A DNA stretch of 64,000 nucleotides from Brevinematales bacterium (lineage in GTDB: Bacteria; Spirochaetota; Brevinematia; Brevinematales; GWF1-51-8), in contig JABLXV010000004.1 in the NCBI GenBank assembly GCA_013177895.1, positions 66,496-130,495 of the forward strand. Reading direction: 5' to 3'. Within the stretch, counting starts at the first letter, position 1. Each line of letters begins with the position of its first letter. The position numbers and the translations under genes are program-made. Below are positions 17,051-25,409 of the stretch, one piece after another. The notes under the pieces were generated by a model. The model had not been told where the DNA came from and did not search any database. It saw nothing but the letters and a program-made list of their open reading frames with translations.

Positions 17051-18451
17051 TCAAATGTCCGCCCCTTCGCCCTTTCTCGATAACCGTACTATTTCATCGA
17101 AATCCATCAATCCCTGCGATATCCTGTATTGGAGGTGGGAATTACGCGGGCTCTCGCCGTAAACAAACACCCGTCCGAGTGAACGGAGGCGGTTCTTCAG
17201 GTATACCGTCTTCTTCCGCAGGGATTTTTCGCTCTCCATCGGCGCACCCTGTAATTCCGTGAGCGGCTTCGGGACAAGCGGATTGATATCGACTATGATC
17301 TCGGGCTGATACCCGGTCGCCTTGACGTTGACCGACGATACCGCATGGATTTCCGTCACCAGGCGGATAATCCCGTCGATATCCTCCATCGTCTCGCCGG
17401 GGAGCCCGATCAGGAAATACAGTTTCAGCCGTTTTATCCCGTACATGCACGCGGCGCGGATTTTATCGAGTATGAGGGGTTCGGGGATATCCTTATGAAT
17501 CAGTTTCTTGAGCCTCGGGGAAACCGTTTCGGGCGCGACGGTGAGCGTTTTATTCTCGTTATCGATAATCGCCTTGAGGAGCGCGTCGTCGAGCGGTTCG
17601 ATACGGAATGCCGAGAACGACAGGCGGAACCCCCTGCGGTTCAACTCCTCGATAATCCGCGCGAAATCGGGATGATTGGTCGACGTCGCGGCAACCATTC
17701 CAAGTTTGTCTGTCAGTCCCTGATAATAGTCCGCTGTCTCGATCACCCGCTCCATCGGCAGAGCCTCGTACTCCCCGTACGCCCGGCTCACGAGGCAGAA
17801 CGCGCATTTATACTTGCAGCTCCGGGAGATTTCGAAAAGCCCCCTGTCCGCGAACTCGGTCTTATCGGAAAGTATCACCGTATGCGCCGGATATTTCCAT
17901 TCGGAATCCCGCAGATAGGACACGGCATCTGTCCCGCCGCTCCGCGTATATATCCCGTCTATTCCCGATAGCGCGGTGATAAAAGCATCCCGATCAACGC
18001 TTTCCAGCGCCGCTTCCACGACAGGGCGGACGAGTAACGGGGCGTCTCCGCACGCGACCGCGTCGGAAAACTCCATCAGATACCCGGACGCGAATACCGC
18101 GGCGATTCCCCCGGTAATAATATACGGCTTCGCGCGGCCATCCGGGGATATGGGGATTCCCGCCCCTTCCAGCATCGCGACACAGTTGATGATATCGGTT
18201 TCGAACGATACCGATATAAAAATCAGGTCGAATTCCCCCAGTCCGCGGCCGGTTTCAACCGAGACGGGGGACTTCGTCCCTTGATCGAAAAATACCCGTT
18301 CGCACATCACGTCGGGAATATTCTGGACTTCGTTATAGACCGAATGAAACCCGAGATTGGACATCCCCAGACGGTAACAGTTGGGAAATACAACCGCGAT
18401 ATTCTTGCGGGAGCGGGATTTCGGGTAACGGTGAATAAAGCGCTCGGTCAT
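17051..18451 (-). CDS. B12-binding-type radical SAM protein
   Basis: 466 residues. The N-terminal part (about 15-150: IAVVFPNCYRLGMSNLG, DLIFISVSFE, ITGGIAA) looks like the cobalamin-binding-type domain of the TIGR03960 group. It is followed by a radical SAM domain whose cluster motif reads CKYKCAFC (C-x3-C-x2-C; about residue 212), and later APETVSPRLKKLIHK and LYFLIGLPGE. Homologues act on complex or RNA/lipid substrates, but the product here is unknown. Its ATG touches the stop of the membrane-protein gene, indicating one transcript. No cobalamin riboswitch is visible. Confidence 0.82.
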   Translation of the reverse strand: MTERFIHRYPKSRSRKNIAVVFPNCYRLGMSNLGFHSVYNEVQNIPDVMCERVFFDQGTKSPVSVETGRGLGEFDLIFISVSFETDIINCVAMLEGAGIPISPDGRAKPYIITGGIAAVFASGYLMEFSDAVACGDAPLLVRPVVEAALESVDRDAFITALSGIDGIYTRSGGTDAVSYLRDSEWKYPAHTVILSDKTEFADRGLFEISRSCKYKCAFCLVSRAYGEYEALPMERVIETADYYQGLTDKLGMVAATSTNHPDFARIIEELNRRGFRLSFSAFRIEPLDDALLKAIIDNENKTLTVAPETVSPRLKKLIHKDIPEPLILDKIRAACMYGIKRLKLYFLIGLPGETMEDIDGIIRLVTEIHAVSSVNVKATGYQPEIIVDINPLVPKPLTELQGAPMESEKSLRKKTVYLKNRLRSLGRVFVYGESPRNSHLQYRISQGLMDFDEIVRLSRKGEGADI

Positions 18452-19864
18452 TCAATTCTCCATCATCGTGCTGATTACGCTGTCCACATCGGAATAGAAC
18501 GTCCGCTGTCCGGTCTCGATTTCCTCGGTATGCTTGGGGTCATGGGTATAGATCATCCGGCGGTGCTCGGACAAACTCGCGATCAGGAGATACGATTTCT
18601 CTTTGACGGATTCTATCTCGTCATACCCGCAGATGAAGCTCATTTTTTTACCCAGTACGATATCCGAAAAAGTCCTTCCGTATATACCCTTCACCGTGAA
18701 AAGCACTTCCCATAGTCCGTAAAGGTATATTTCCATTAATCCCCAGATAAGCTCGAATATGATTTTCCGCGCGGCAAGAAACAGGTACAGCAGCCCCGCG
18801 ATAAACAAGGCAAGCCCGATCGACCAGAATTCGCCTTTGTTGACCCAGTCGATAAACGACGCGATGAAGAAATACGCGCCATAGATAAAAAGGATACTGA
18901 CCACCAGATCGCGGTGATAAGAATTCATTTTTATCATCCGATAGGTGGACGGTAAAAAAGGATACTTTTCATCGGGTGTCTCTTGCTTCGGCTTTTTCCG
19001 CAGATGCTCGTTCCGCCATCTCCTGTTCACCAGCAGAAGCGCGATACGTTCGATTATCAGTATGAACGCGGCGAAAAGCAATCCGGCGATGGAATACAAT
19101 ATTATCGATGGGGGTTGCGGCTTATAGTCCGGCGCGTAATCGTACCCGCTGTGATAACGAAGCGAAAGCCATGTCATCATCATACTTTTTAAAATCGACC
19201 CGGAGAGCAGAAATTCGCTCCATGCCGCCGGAGTGCCTTCTGCTTTGGCCTTCTTGATAGAATCCGCCAATAACGACATCTCCGCGCCGAATTCCGTTAC
19301 GGGCACGAGAAAACATATCCACGTCATCCCGTCCCGCGAGGGAAATCCCGCATCGACGGTATAAATCTCCGTCATGTTGCCTTTTATCCTGAAGAACTGT
19401 ACCGATTTTTCTATAATAATCTGTTCGTACCCGGCGTAAACACGTCCCGGGGATGTCAACGCTTTAGAAAATATTTCCGTATCGCCTGACAAAAGCCCGC
19501 CGAATAGAAAGAACACCGCCTCGAATACATTATCGCATACCCGCGTCATTACGAGTGGATTTTTATTCTCCGCGAGCGTTACGGCAAAACTCTTTTCATC
19601 GAATTTAACCCCGCTTTCATAACGGATTAAAAAACCGGGTAGGCTTTCCTCATAGTCGGTTCCCTTCACCGGGGTTTTGAAAAATCCCGCTTTATATGTT
19701 TTATTCTGGTTGGTAAACGCCCGCTGATAGAAGTTCCATGTGGGGAACACGGCGCTGAAATGCCCCTGATAATCGATATAGTACTGATAGGCCATACTTT
19801 TCGAGGGATATGCCATACCCCGCGTAAGAAGGATAAAAATAACGCTGATCAATAACCGTTTCAA
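18452..19864 (-). CDS. Membrane protein of unknown function
   Basis: 470 residues. A signal peptide (ISVIFILLTRGMAYP) precedes an extracytoplasmic domain (about 25-250) with an aromatic repeat near YYIDYQGHFSAVFPTWNFYQR. A hydrophobic segment (about 252-277, IILYSIAGLLFAAFILII) and two more (about 325-390) then lead to a cytoplasmic tail. The start is TTG after GGGGG. The C-terminal tail ends immediately at the radical SAM start. No family recognised; its place in the run suggests cotranscription with the GPY-repeat protein and radical SAM gene. Confidence 0.65.
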   Translation of the reverse strand: MKRLLISVIFILLTRGMAYPSKSMAYQYYIDYQGHFSAVFPTWNFYQRAFTNQNKTYKAGFFKTPVKGTDYEESLPGFLIRYESGVKFDEKSFAVTLAENKNPLVMTRVCDNVFEAVFFLFGGLLSGDTEIFSKALTSPGRVYAGYEQIIIEKSVQFFRIKGNMTEIYTVDAGFPSRDGMTWICFLVPVTEFGAEMSLLADSIKKAKAEGTPAAWSEFLLSGSILKSMMMTWLSLRYHSGYDYAPDYKPQPPSIILYSIAGLLFAAFILIIERIALLLVNRRWRNEHLRKKPKQETPDEKYPFLPSTYRMIKMNSYHRDLVVSILFIYGAYFFIASFIDWVNKGEFWSIGLALFIAGLLYLFLAARKIIFELIWGLMEIYLYGLWEVLFTVKGIYGRTFSDIVLGKKMSFICGYDEIESVKEKSYLLIASLSEHRRMIYTHDPKHTEEIETGQRTFYSDVDSVISTMMEN

Positions 19865-19891
19865 GATACCCCCGTATAGGCAGCGGCCGTC

Positions 19892-21382
19892 TTATTTAAT
19901 ACTTATTTCCTTCAGATATATCCCGCCGCCGTCGCGATAAAGATAGATTACTTTCGTCTTATTCCCGTCCGGTTTCATATAAAACTCGAGAATATCCTTC
20001 TGGGTTTCCGTACCGTTTATGTAGAGTTTGCCGTCGGCGATATAAACAGTATCCCCGCTCTTAACATTCATCCCGATATGCCCGAACGACTCATAGGGGC
20101 CCCATACCTTCCCGCTGGAAAACTCCAGGTAATCCTTCGTATCCCAATGCTCGGCGATCATCATCCATTTTTCCGACCCCTCGAAGTACCGGAAAGTATC
20201 TATCTTCTTATAGGAGCCCGATTGCTTCCCGTCCGCGAAGTAAAGATACTCCTTTCCGTTGGGGGCATGTACGGGGAATCCCCACGACTTGGCGGAAAAT
20301 GACGGAACGCCGGTCAGCACATACGGCCCGTACTCCTTGCCGTTGATAATATGCGCCGTGTTCTTTTTGGGCGTCAGTACCGACACGCACCATTGCCCGG
20401 ACTGCACGGTAGTTTTTTCTATCGATTGATACGGGCCGAACGTTGTACCCGCGATATTCATATATTTATACTTATCCTGAGCTATCACCGTGAGAAGCTC
20501 CTTTTTCGGCGTAACCGGGATATATGAAAGAACCGGGGGAATTTCACTCGTCAGCGACTGCCCGTCCGCCCCATCGGTAACCACCTGCCAGCCATCGTTC
20601 TTCTGATACGCGAACGCCCAATGTTTCCCCGATAGGGAATACACCGGCAACGTCACCCACGGATACGGCCCGAACGCCGCGCCATCGTCGAAAATGATTT
20701 TATCACCGCCGGCCGTTTTCAGCACATATCCCCAACGGTTCCACTCGGGACTGTAGAACGCGCGGGGCGGATCCTCAGGTTGATAAAGTCCCGACGGGTC
20801 GTCGATTTTTAGGGTGATAAGTTTCCCGTCGCTGAGGAAATATTCGATATTGCCGATCCTGACAATACACCGCCATTTTGTGCCGGAGGCATTGAAGCAC
20901 GGCGAAAATATCCTGTCGTAAGGCCCGTACTCGCCCTTATCCGTGATGAGAAAATGCCCTCCCATCCCGATATAGCCGATAATCATCCAACGGTAGCCGG
21001 TGGAGGTCTCCTTAAAGACAAGGTCTCCGGTAAACGTACAGGAGCCGAACATTTTACCATCTGAACTGATGATATATCTATTATCAGCGAAAAGCGCCCA
21101 GTTCAGCCGGGTATCGTCGAAAAACCTCGGCTCGATCTTATCGTATGTACCGATATACTCGCCCCCGACGGATAACTCGATACGACCGTCCTTTTTTATC
21201 CCGATGCAAGGTATCAGCTTTTTCCCCTGCAATGAAAACAGGCAGACTTCCGGGACGGGAGATTGCCCGGGTTCCAGTACTGCGACCTTTTTTACCGGAG
21301 CGGAGCCGCTTTTAGCGTATGCATAAAATGGAAGCGAGATTATCAGCAGTAATCGGAAGAGTGAATGTATTCCCTTGCTCAT
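19892..21382 (-). CDS. Secreted GPY-repeat protein, probable beta-propeller
   Basis: 496 residues with a signal peptide (LFRLLLIISLPFYAYA). About nine imperfect repeats of 45-50 residues each carry a YGPY or WGPY turn, an aromatic core and a Y/F-F-S-D-G type strand (YGPYDRIF, FGPYQSIE, YGPYVLTG, WGPYESFG). The pattern fits a beta-propeller in the periplasm or at the surface. It ends with GGGIYLKEISIK, close to the end of the second such protein (25410-26492, GIYVKEIK), so the two are paralogues. Its start overlaps the sixA stop by four bases. Function unknown. Confidence 0.7.
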   Translation of the reverse strand: MSKGIHSLFRLLLIISLPFYAYAKSGSAPVKKVAVLEPGQSPVPEVCLFSLQGKKLIPCIGIKKDGRIELSVGGEYIGTYDKIEPRFFDDTRLNWALFADNRYIISSDGKMFGSCTFTGDLVFKETSTGYRWMIIGYIGMGGHFLITDKGEYGPYDRIFSPCFNASGTKWRCIVRIGNIEYFLSDGKLITLKIDDPSGLYQPEDPPRAFYSPEWNRWGYVLKTAGGDKIIFDDGAAFGPYPWVTLPVYSLSGKHWAFAYQKNDGWQVVTDGADGQSLTSEIPPVLSYIPVTPKKELLTVIAQDKYKYMNIAGTTFGPYQSIEKTTVQSGQWCVSVLTPKKNTAHIINGKEYGPYVLTGVPSFSAKSWGFPVHAPNGKEYLYFADGKQSGSYKKIDTFRYFEGSEKWMMIAEHWDTKDYLEFSSGKVWGPYESFGHIGMNVKSGDTVYIADGKLYINGTETQKDILEFYMKPDGNKTKVIYLYRDGGGIYLKEISIK

Positions 21383-21903
21383 TCCTTGTTATTCCCTTTC
21401 GCGATCGATTTTACGACCTTCGGATTGAGAAAAAGTTCCAACGTAAACATTCCCGGCGCGGCGTCTTTCCAATCGTCGATTTCCGATTTGAGTACCGCGA
21501 GAGCAGATGTGGGGAAACGGAGTCTCGCCTGCCCTGAGGAGATCATCATCGTCGTCAGTTCCTCGAACGTGGGATTATGCCCGATCAACAGCACCGATTC
21601 ATAATTAGCGGGAATTGTCCTGATAAAGCCGAGCATCTCAGCCGCATCGGCATTATAGAATTCATTTTTATACTCGATGGGAATACCCGCGCCGGATGAG
21701 GAGGATACCGCCTCCGCGGTCATTTTCGCGCGGAGCGCGTCGGAGGAGTAAATGATCTGCGGGGGAACATCGATATTCCGCACCGCCTTTCCCATAATGG
21801 GAGCATCTTTCACGCCGCGCTCATTGAGCGGCCTGTCAAAATCGTTCTTATCCGGTTCCGACCAATCCGATTTCGCATGCCTGAGCAATACTAATGTTTT
21901 CAT
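21379..21903 (-). CDS. sixA: SixA-like phosphohistidine phosphatase
   Basis: 174 residues of the histidine phosphatase family: VLLRHAKSDWSEP (catalytic RHA), LNERGVKDAP, IYSSDALRAKMTA and VLLIGHNPTFEEL. SixA proteins remove phosphate from His-phosphorylated HPt or PTS proteins. It is the first gene of a seven-gene minus-strand run, with a likely promoter at 21970-21998. Physiological target here is unknown. Confidence 0.88.
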   Translation of the reverse strand: MKTLVLLRHAKSDWSEPDKNDFDRPLNERGVKDAPIMGKAVRNIDVPPQIIYSSDALRAKMTAEAVSSSSGAGIPIEYKNEFYNADAAEMLGFIRTIPANYESVLLIGHNPTFEELTTMMISSGQARLRFPTSALAVLKSEIDDWKDAAPGMFTLELFLNPKVVKSIAKGNNKE

Positions 21904-21969
21904 CGCCGCCCCCTTTTTTCATTATCATCACATTTCTACAATAATTGTGCCCTAGCCGGTAATACCGAT

Positions 21970-21998
21970 ATTATCGTTAATCCCCGGCGGTATTTCAA
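21970..21998 (-). promoter_or_regulatory. Promoter of the sixA-to-vWA gene run
   Basis: TTGAAA, 17-base spacer, GATAAT on the minus strand, 67 bases before the sixA ATG. It faces away from the GH13 promoter at 22055. Confidence 0.45.
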
Positions 21999-22054
21999 GG
22001 CTTCCTATTATATGTCCCCTGAAAAAAAAAGTCAAAGCGAACCCGCGGTTTTGC

Positions 22055-22083
22055 TTGACATGGAAACGTTTCCATTTTATAAT
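22055..22083 (+). promoter_or_regulatory. Consensus promoter of the GH13 lipoprotein gene
   Basis: A perfect TTGACA, 17-base spacer and TATAAT. The spacer holds a perfect 14-base palindrome (see 22061-22074), so a bound repressor would block RNA polymerase. The ATG at 22109 follows with AGGAGG at ideal spacing. Confidence 0.85.
22061..22074. promoter_or_regulatory. LacI/CcpA-type operator
   Basis: TGGAAACGTTTCCA is a perfect inverted repeat with the central CG typical of LacI-family operators; it matches the Bacillus cre consensus except at one position. Lying exactly between the -35 and -10 boxes, it should give strong repression of the amylase gene, likely relieved by a maltose-type sugar. 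The regulator gene is not in the window. Confidence 0.8.
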
Positions 22084-22108
22084 ACTTATTATGTTTTAGG
22101 AGGAACCC

Positions 22109-24202
22109 ATGAAGAAAGCATTCATCTTGATTATTGCCGCTTTTATTTATGTTTCCTGCGGGGGTAATGTCAGACCGGAAACCCCGTGGTCCATCTACGA
22201 GGCGGGAGTAAGCCCGAAAGTCGAGACAAGCATCGATACCTCGATGATACTTTTTAACTCGCGCGACCCGTTCTTTAAAACCCCGTTTGGCGCGGTAGTT
22301 CAGGGCACACCGGTGACCCTGCATATCCTGACAAAAAAGGACGAGATCACCATGATCAACGTGATTGTCTCGACCCAGCAGATTGTCGGGAATTCCGCGC
22401 AGGAGAAATACCGTCCGGTCGGCACGTACCCGATGAAAAAAATCGGCGTTACCAACGGCCTCGACCTCTGGGAGACCGGGTTTACCCTGAAGGATATCGC
22501 GGTCTACGGGTATCACTTTGAAATCTATAAGACCGGAGACGACAAGGTATGCCTCGGGGATAACACCCATAAGGTCGATGTGCCTTACGTCAATATCAAG
22601 GGTACGGGCGGCATCGGCGAAATAGCCCCGTTCAGCAAATATATCTTCCCTTATACCCTCACCGTGTATACCAATAATTACCATATGCCGGCATGGTCGG
22701 ATAAAATGATCATCTATTATATCTTTCCCGACCGTTTCAAGAACGGCAATAAAAAGAACGACCCTGTCATAGGAAAAACCAAGTTCTACGGGCAGAAGGA
22801 CATCGAGTTCCATACCAACTGGAACGACCCTCTCCCGTATCGTCCGGGTAACGACGACGGGTGCAAGCTCGACGATAACGAATACTGTAACGATTTCTAC
22901 GGCGGAGACCTCGACGGTATCATCCAGAAACTCGATTACCTCAGGACGCTCGGGGTGAACGTTATCTATATCAACCCGATATTCTTCGCGCCGTCGAACC
23001 ATAAGTACGATACCGGGGATTATCTGAAGATCGACCCGATGTTCGGAGACCTTGCCGTGTTCAAGAAACTGGTCGCCGAGGCTAAGAAGCGCGGTATTGT
23101 CATTATACTCGATACGTCGCTCAATCACTGCGGTTCCGACTCGGTCTATATGGACAGGTACGGAAAGTATCCCACATTCGGCGCATTCGAGGGTGAAGTC
23201 ATCCAGGAAAAATCTCCCTACTACGACTGGTTCGAATTCGTTCCCAAAGCGGGAACCGCCGACCAGAAGTACCAGCAATGGGCGAACCCGACTCTCGCGA
23301 ACCTCAAGGAATCGCCGTCCTATAAGAACTTCGCGTTCATCGCTCCCGATTCGGTGACCAAGTATTGGATGGCTCAGGGCTCCGCGGGATGGCGCATGGA
23401 CGTTACCCCGTGGGTCACCGATCAGTTCTGGAGAGAATGGCGTACCGAGCTGAAGAAGGCATACCCCGACGCGTTCACGTTCTCCGAGGTATGGTTCGAC
23501 GCATCGAAGTACCTGATCGGCGATATGTTCGACTCGACGATGAACTATATTTTCCGCTCGTCGGCGATCAATTTCGCGAAGGGCGGCGACGCATTAAAGA
23601 CGGTCGAGGCGCTCGAAATGGTGCGGGAGAATTATCCCGAGCCCGTGTTCTATAAACTGATGAACCTGATATCCGGGCACGATCTCCCCCGCGCGTTTTA
23701 TGAGATCGGGTATACCAAGTACGATAAGAAAAATTACGAAAAGATGAAAGCCCGTCTCGAACTGATATTCGTCCTGCAGTTCACCTATCCCGGCGCGCCC
23801 GCGATTTATTACGGCGACGAGATCGGGATGACAGGCGGCGCCGACCCGTTCAACCGCGGCCCATATCCGTGGCAGGAGGACGGCGGCTCCTACGGCAATT
23901 ACGACTTCCTCCCGTTCGCGCAGAAGCTCGCGAAGATTCGCACCGATAATCCCGTGTTCTCTCTCGGAAAAATCGGCATGCTTTATTGTGATACTCATAC
24001 GATCAGCTATAAGCGTTGGGACGATAAATCGTTCGCGATCGTGGTGATGAACAACAGTAAAAAGGACGCGGCGGAATTCGAATGGAAGAATGTCGCTGAC
24101 GGGGAATATACGGATATGCTTAGCGGAAAGACGGTTACTGTAAAGACAGGCGAGCCGTTCGAACTGCCCCCGCTCAGTTATGCGGTACTGCTGAAGAAAT
24201 AA
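22109..24202 (+). CDS. GH13 family alpha-amylase/neopullulanase-type lipoprotein
   Basis: 697 residues. Lipobox FIYVSC (Cys17) anchors it in the envelope. An N-terminal beta domain (about 40-205) precedes the GH13 barrel with all four conserved regions: DTSLNHCG, GWRMDVTPW (nucleophile Asp431), FSEVW (acid/base Glu460) and SGHDLPR (Asp525). The N-terminal domain and ADQKYQ-type insertion recall neopullulanase/cyclomaltodextrinase enzymes. It should hydrolyse alpha-1,4 (perhaps 1,6) glucans at the cell surface or periplasm. Regulation is by the operator in its promoter. A second GH13 lipoprotein lies at 58857. Confidence 0.93.
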   Translation: MKKAFILIIAAFIYVSCGGNVRPETPWSIYEAGVSPKVETSIDTSMILFNSRDPFFKTPFGAVVQGTPVTLHILTKKDEITMINVIVSTQQIVGNSAQEKYRPVGTYPMKKIGVTNGLDLWETGFTLKDIAVYGYHFEIYKTGDDKVCLGDNTHKVDVPYVNIKGTGGIGEIAPFSKYIFPYTLTVYTNNYHMPAWSDKMIIYYIFPDRFKNGNKKNDPVIGKTKFYGQKDIEFHTNWNDPLPYRPGNDDGCKLDDNEYCNDFYGGDLDGIIQKLDYLRTLGVNVIYINPIFFAPSNHKYDTGDYLKIDPMFGDLAVFKKLVAEAKKRGIVIILDTSLNHCGSDSVYMDRYGKYPTFGAFEGEVIQEKSPYYDWFEFVPKAGTADQKYQQWANPTLANLKESPSYKNFAFIAPDSVTKYWMAQGSAGWRMDVTPWVTDQFWREWRTELKKAYPDAFTFSEVWFDASKYLIGDMFDSTMNYIFRSSAINFAKGGDALKTVEALEMVRENYPEPVFYKLMNLISGHDLPRAFYEIGYTKYDKKNYEKMKARLELIFVLQFTYPGAPAIYYGDEIGMTGGADPFNRGPYPWQEDGGSYGNYDFLPFAQKLAKIRTDNPVFSLGKIGMLYCDTHTISYKRWDDKSFAIVVMNNSKKDAAEFEWKNVADGEYTDMLSGKTVTVKTGEPFELPPLSYAVLLKK

Positions 24203-24216
24203 CGATCCTCCTAAAG

Positions 24217-24472
24217 GAAGCGGCCGTTCTGGGGCGTGTTGACGAAGTCGGAAATTTAACTATTTTCCGTCACTGCGATGAGCAAAGTGAAGAAGCAGTC
24301 TATATAATATTATAACCATTAATAAAATAGATTGCTTCGGCTATGGTTCGGCATCCCGCTGAACGCGGGACCTGTCTACCTTCTCCGCAGGTAGAAGGCA
24401 GGCAAGCGTTCACCATGACGCCTCGCAATGACATTATGAGTTCGTCTACACGCCCTCTGCGAAGCGGCCGTT
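24217..24472. repeat. Structured repeat element with inverted ends, flanked by 12-base direct repeats
   Basis: The gap 24203-24562 has no gene. Its core (24269-24432) has related inverted ends: GTCACTGCGA...GAAGCAGTCTAT on the left and the reverse complement of GTCATTGCGAGG / GAAGCAATCTAT on the right. Inside are two hairpins (CCCGC/GCGGG at 24355-24369 and CTACCT/AGGTAG at 24376-24394). The GTCATTGCGAG/GAAGCAATCT motif pair resembles dispersed REP/MITE-like elements in many uncultured bacteria. GAAGCGGCCGTT occurs at both 24217-24228 and 24461-24472. No transposase is seen. Confidence 0.6.
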
Positions 24473-24508
24473 TTTTTATTGCCCGGGACAAATCGTGTTC
24501 GACGGAGT

Positions 24509-24537
24509 TTGATTTTTTTGCCCAAATCCGCTAAAAT
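24509..24537 (+). promoter_or_regulatory. Promoter of the cyclophilin-type isomerase gene
   Basis: TTGATT, 17-base spacer, TAAAAT, followed by AAGGAG before the ATG at 24563. Confidence 0.5.
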
Positions 24538-24562
24538 ATTGGACCAAGTTAAGGAGTAACCC

Positions 24563-25126
24563 ATGAGAAAAGCAAGTTTCGTATTTCTGTTGTTATCCGT
24601 TTTCAGTTTCGGTTTCGCGCGTGAGGATGAGGCTGCTATGCCCGCCGCATCGTCCGCGAAGAAGAATCCTTCCGCGTTATTCGAGACCAGTATGGGCAAT
24701 TTCAAAGTCGAGCTGTTCCTCGACAAGTCTCCGATCACGGTTCAGAACTTTATCGACCTCGTGAATAAAGGCTTCTATAACGGCTTGATCTTTCACCGCG
24801 TCATCGCCGATTTTATGATCCAGGGCGGATGCCCCAAGGGTAACGGTACGGGCGGCCCGGGCTATAAGATCAAGGACGAGTTCGACCCGTCGCTGAAGCA
24901 TGACGGACCCGGCATCCTGTCGATGGCGAACGCCGGACCGAACACGGGCGGATCGCAGTTCTTTATCACTCTCGTCGCCACCCCGTGGCTGAACGGCAAG
25001 CACGCGATATTCGGGAAAGTGTCCGAAGGTTTGGACGTCGTCATGAAGATCGGAAAGGTCAAGACCGGGGCGATGGACAAACCGGTTACGCCCGTAGTAA
25101 TGAAGAAGATTTCTATCATCAAGTAA
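24563..25126 (+). CDS. Cyclophilin-type peptidyl-prolyl cis-trans isomerase
   Basis: 187 residues: signal peptide ([14 protein letters not shown]), then the cyclophilin domain (about 38-187) with [34 protein letters not shown] and [12 protein letters not shown]. The Arg of FHRV, the Gln of QFFI and the Trp of TPWLN are the usual active-site and cyclosporin-contact residues. It should fold proteins in the periplasm. A parvulin-type isomerase gene follows seven bases later. Confidence 0.92.
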   Translation: MRKASFVFLLLSVFSFGFAREDEAAMPAASSAKKNPSALFETSMGNFKVELFLDKSPITVQNFIDLVNKGFYNGLIFHRVIADFMIQGGCPKGNGTGGPGYKIKDEFDPSLKHDGPGILSMANAGPNTGGSQFFITLVATPWLNGKHAIFGKVSEGLDVVMKIGKVKTGAMDKPVTPVVMKKISIIK

Positions 25127-25133
25127 TCCACCG

Positions 25134-25409
25134 ATGGAATACCGCGCAAGTCACATACTGGTCAAGGAAAAATCTTTAGCTGAAGAACTTTTACGTCAGC
25201 TCCGCAAGGGGAAAAACTTCGCGGAGCTGGCTAAACAATACTCGACCTGCCCGAGCAAGAGCAAGGGCGGGGATTTGGGATGGTTCGGACCGGGTAAGAT
25301 GGTCAAACCGTTCGAGGACGCGGTCGCGAGAATGCGCCCCGGCGGTCTGAGCGGTGTGGTCTCTACCCAGTTCGGCTATCATATTATAAAAAAGACAGGC
25401 GAGAAGTAG
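25134..25409 (+). CDS. Small parvulin-type peptidyl-prolyl isomerase
   Basis: 91 residues, a lone parvulin (rotamase) domain as in E. coli PpiC: RASHILVK, AKQYSTCPSKSKGGDLGWF, GVVSTQFGYHIIKK. No signal peptide, so cytoplasmic, unlike the secreted cyclophilin seven bases upstream. No ribosome site precedes the ATG, so translation may depend on coupling to the upstream gene. It ends against the convergent GPY-repeat gene with no gap. Confidence 0.88.
   Translation: MEYRASHILVKEKSLAEELLRQLRKGKNFAELAKQYSTCPSKSKGGDLGWFGPGKMVKPFEDAVARMRPGGLSGVVSTQFGYHIIKKTGEK

Noticed and set aside
17051-18451. Cobalamin riboswitch near the B12-type radical SAM gene
   Set aside because: The gene starts immediately after another gene with no leader, so no riboswitch can be present there.
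21995-23278. Long minus-strand frame of about 427 codons opposite the first GH13 gene
   Set aside because: It opposes a gene with all four GH13 motifs, a promoter and a ribosome site, and has no family signature of its own.
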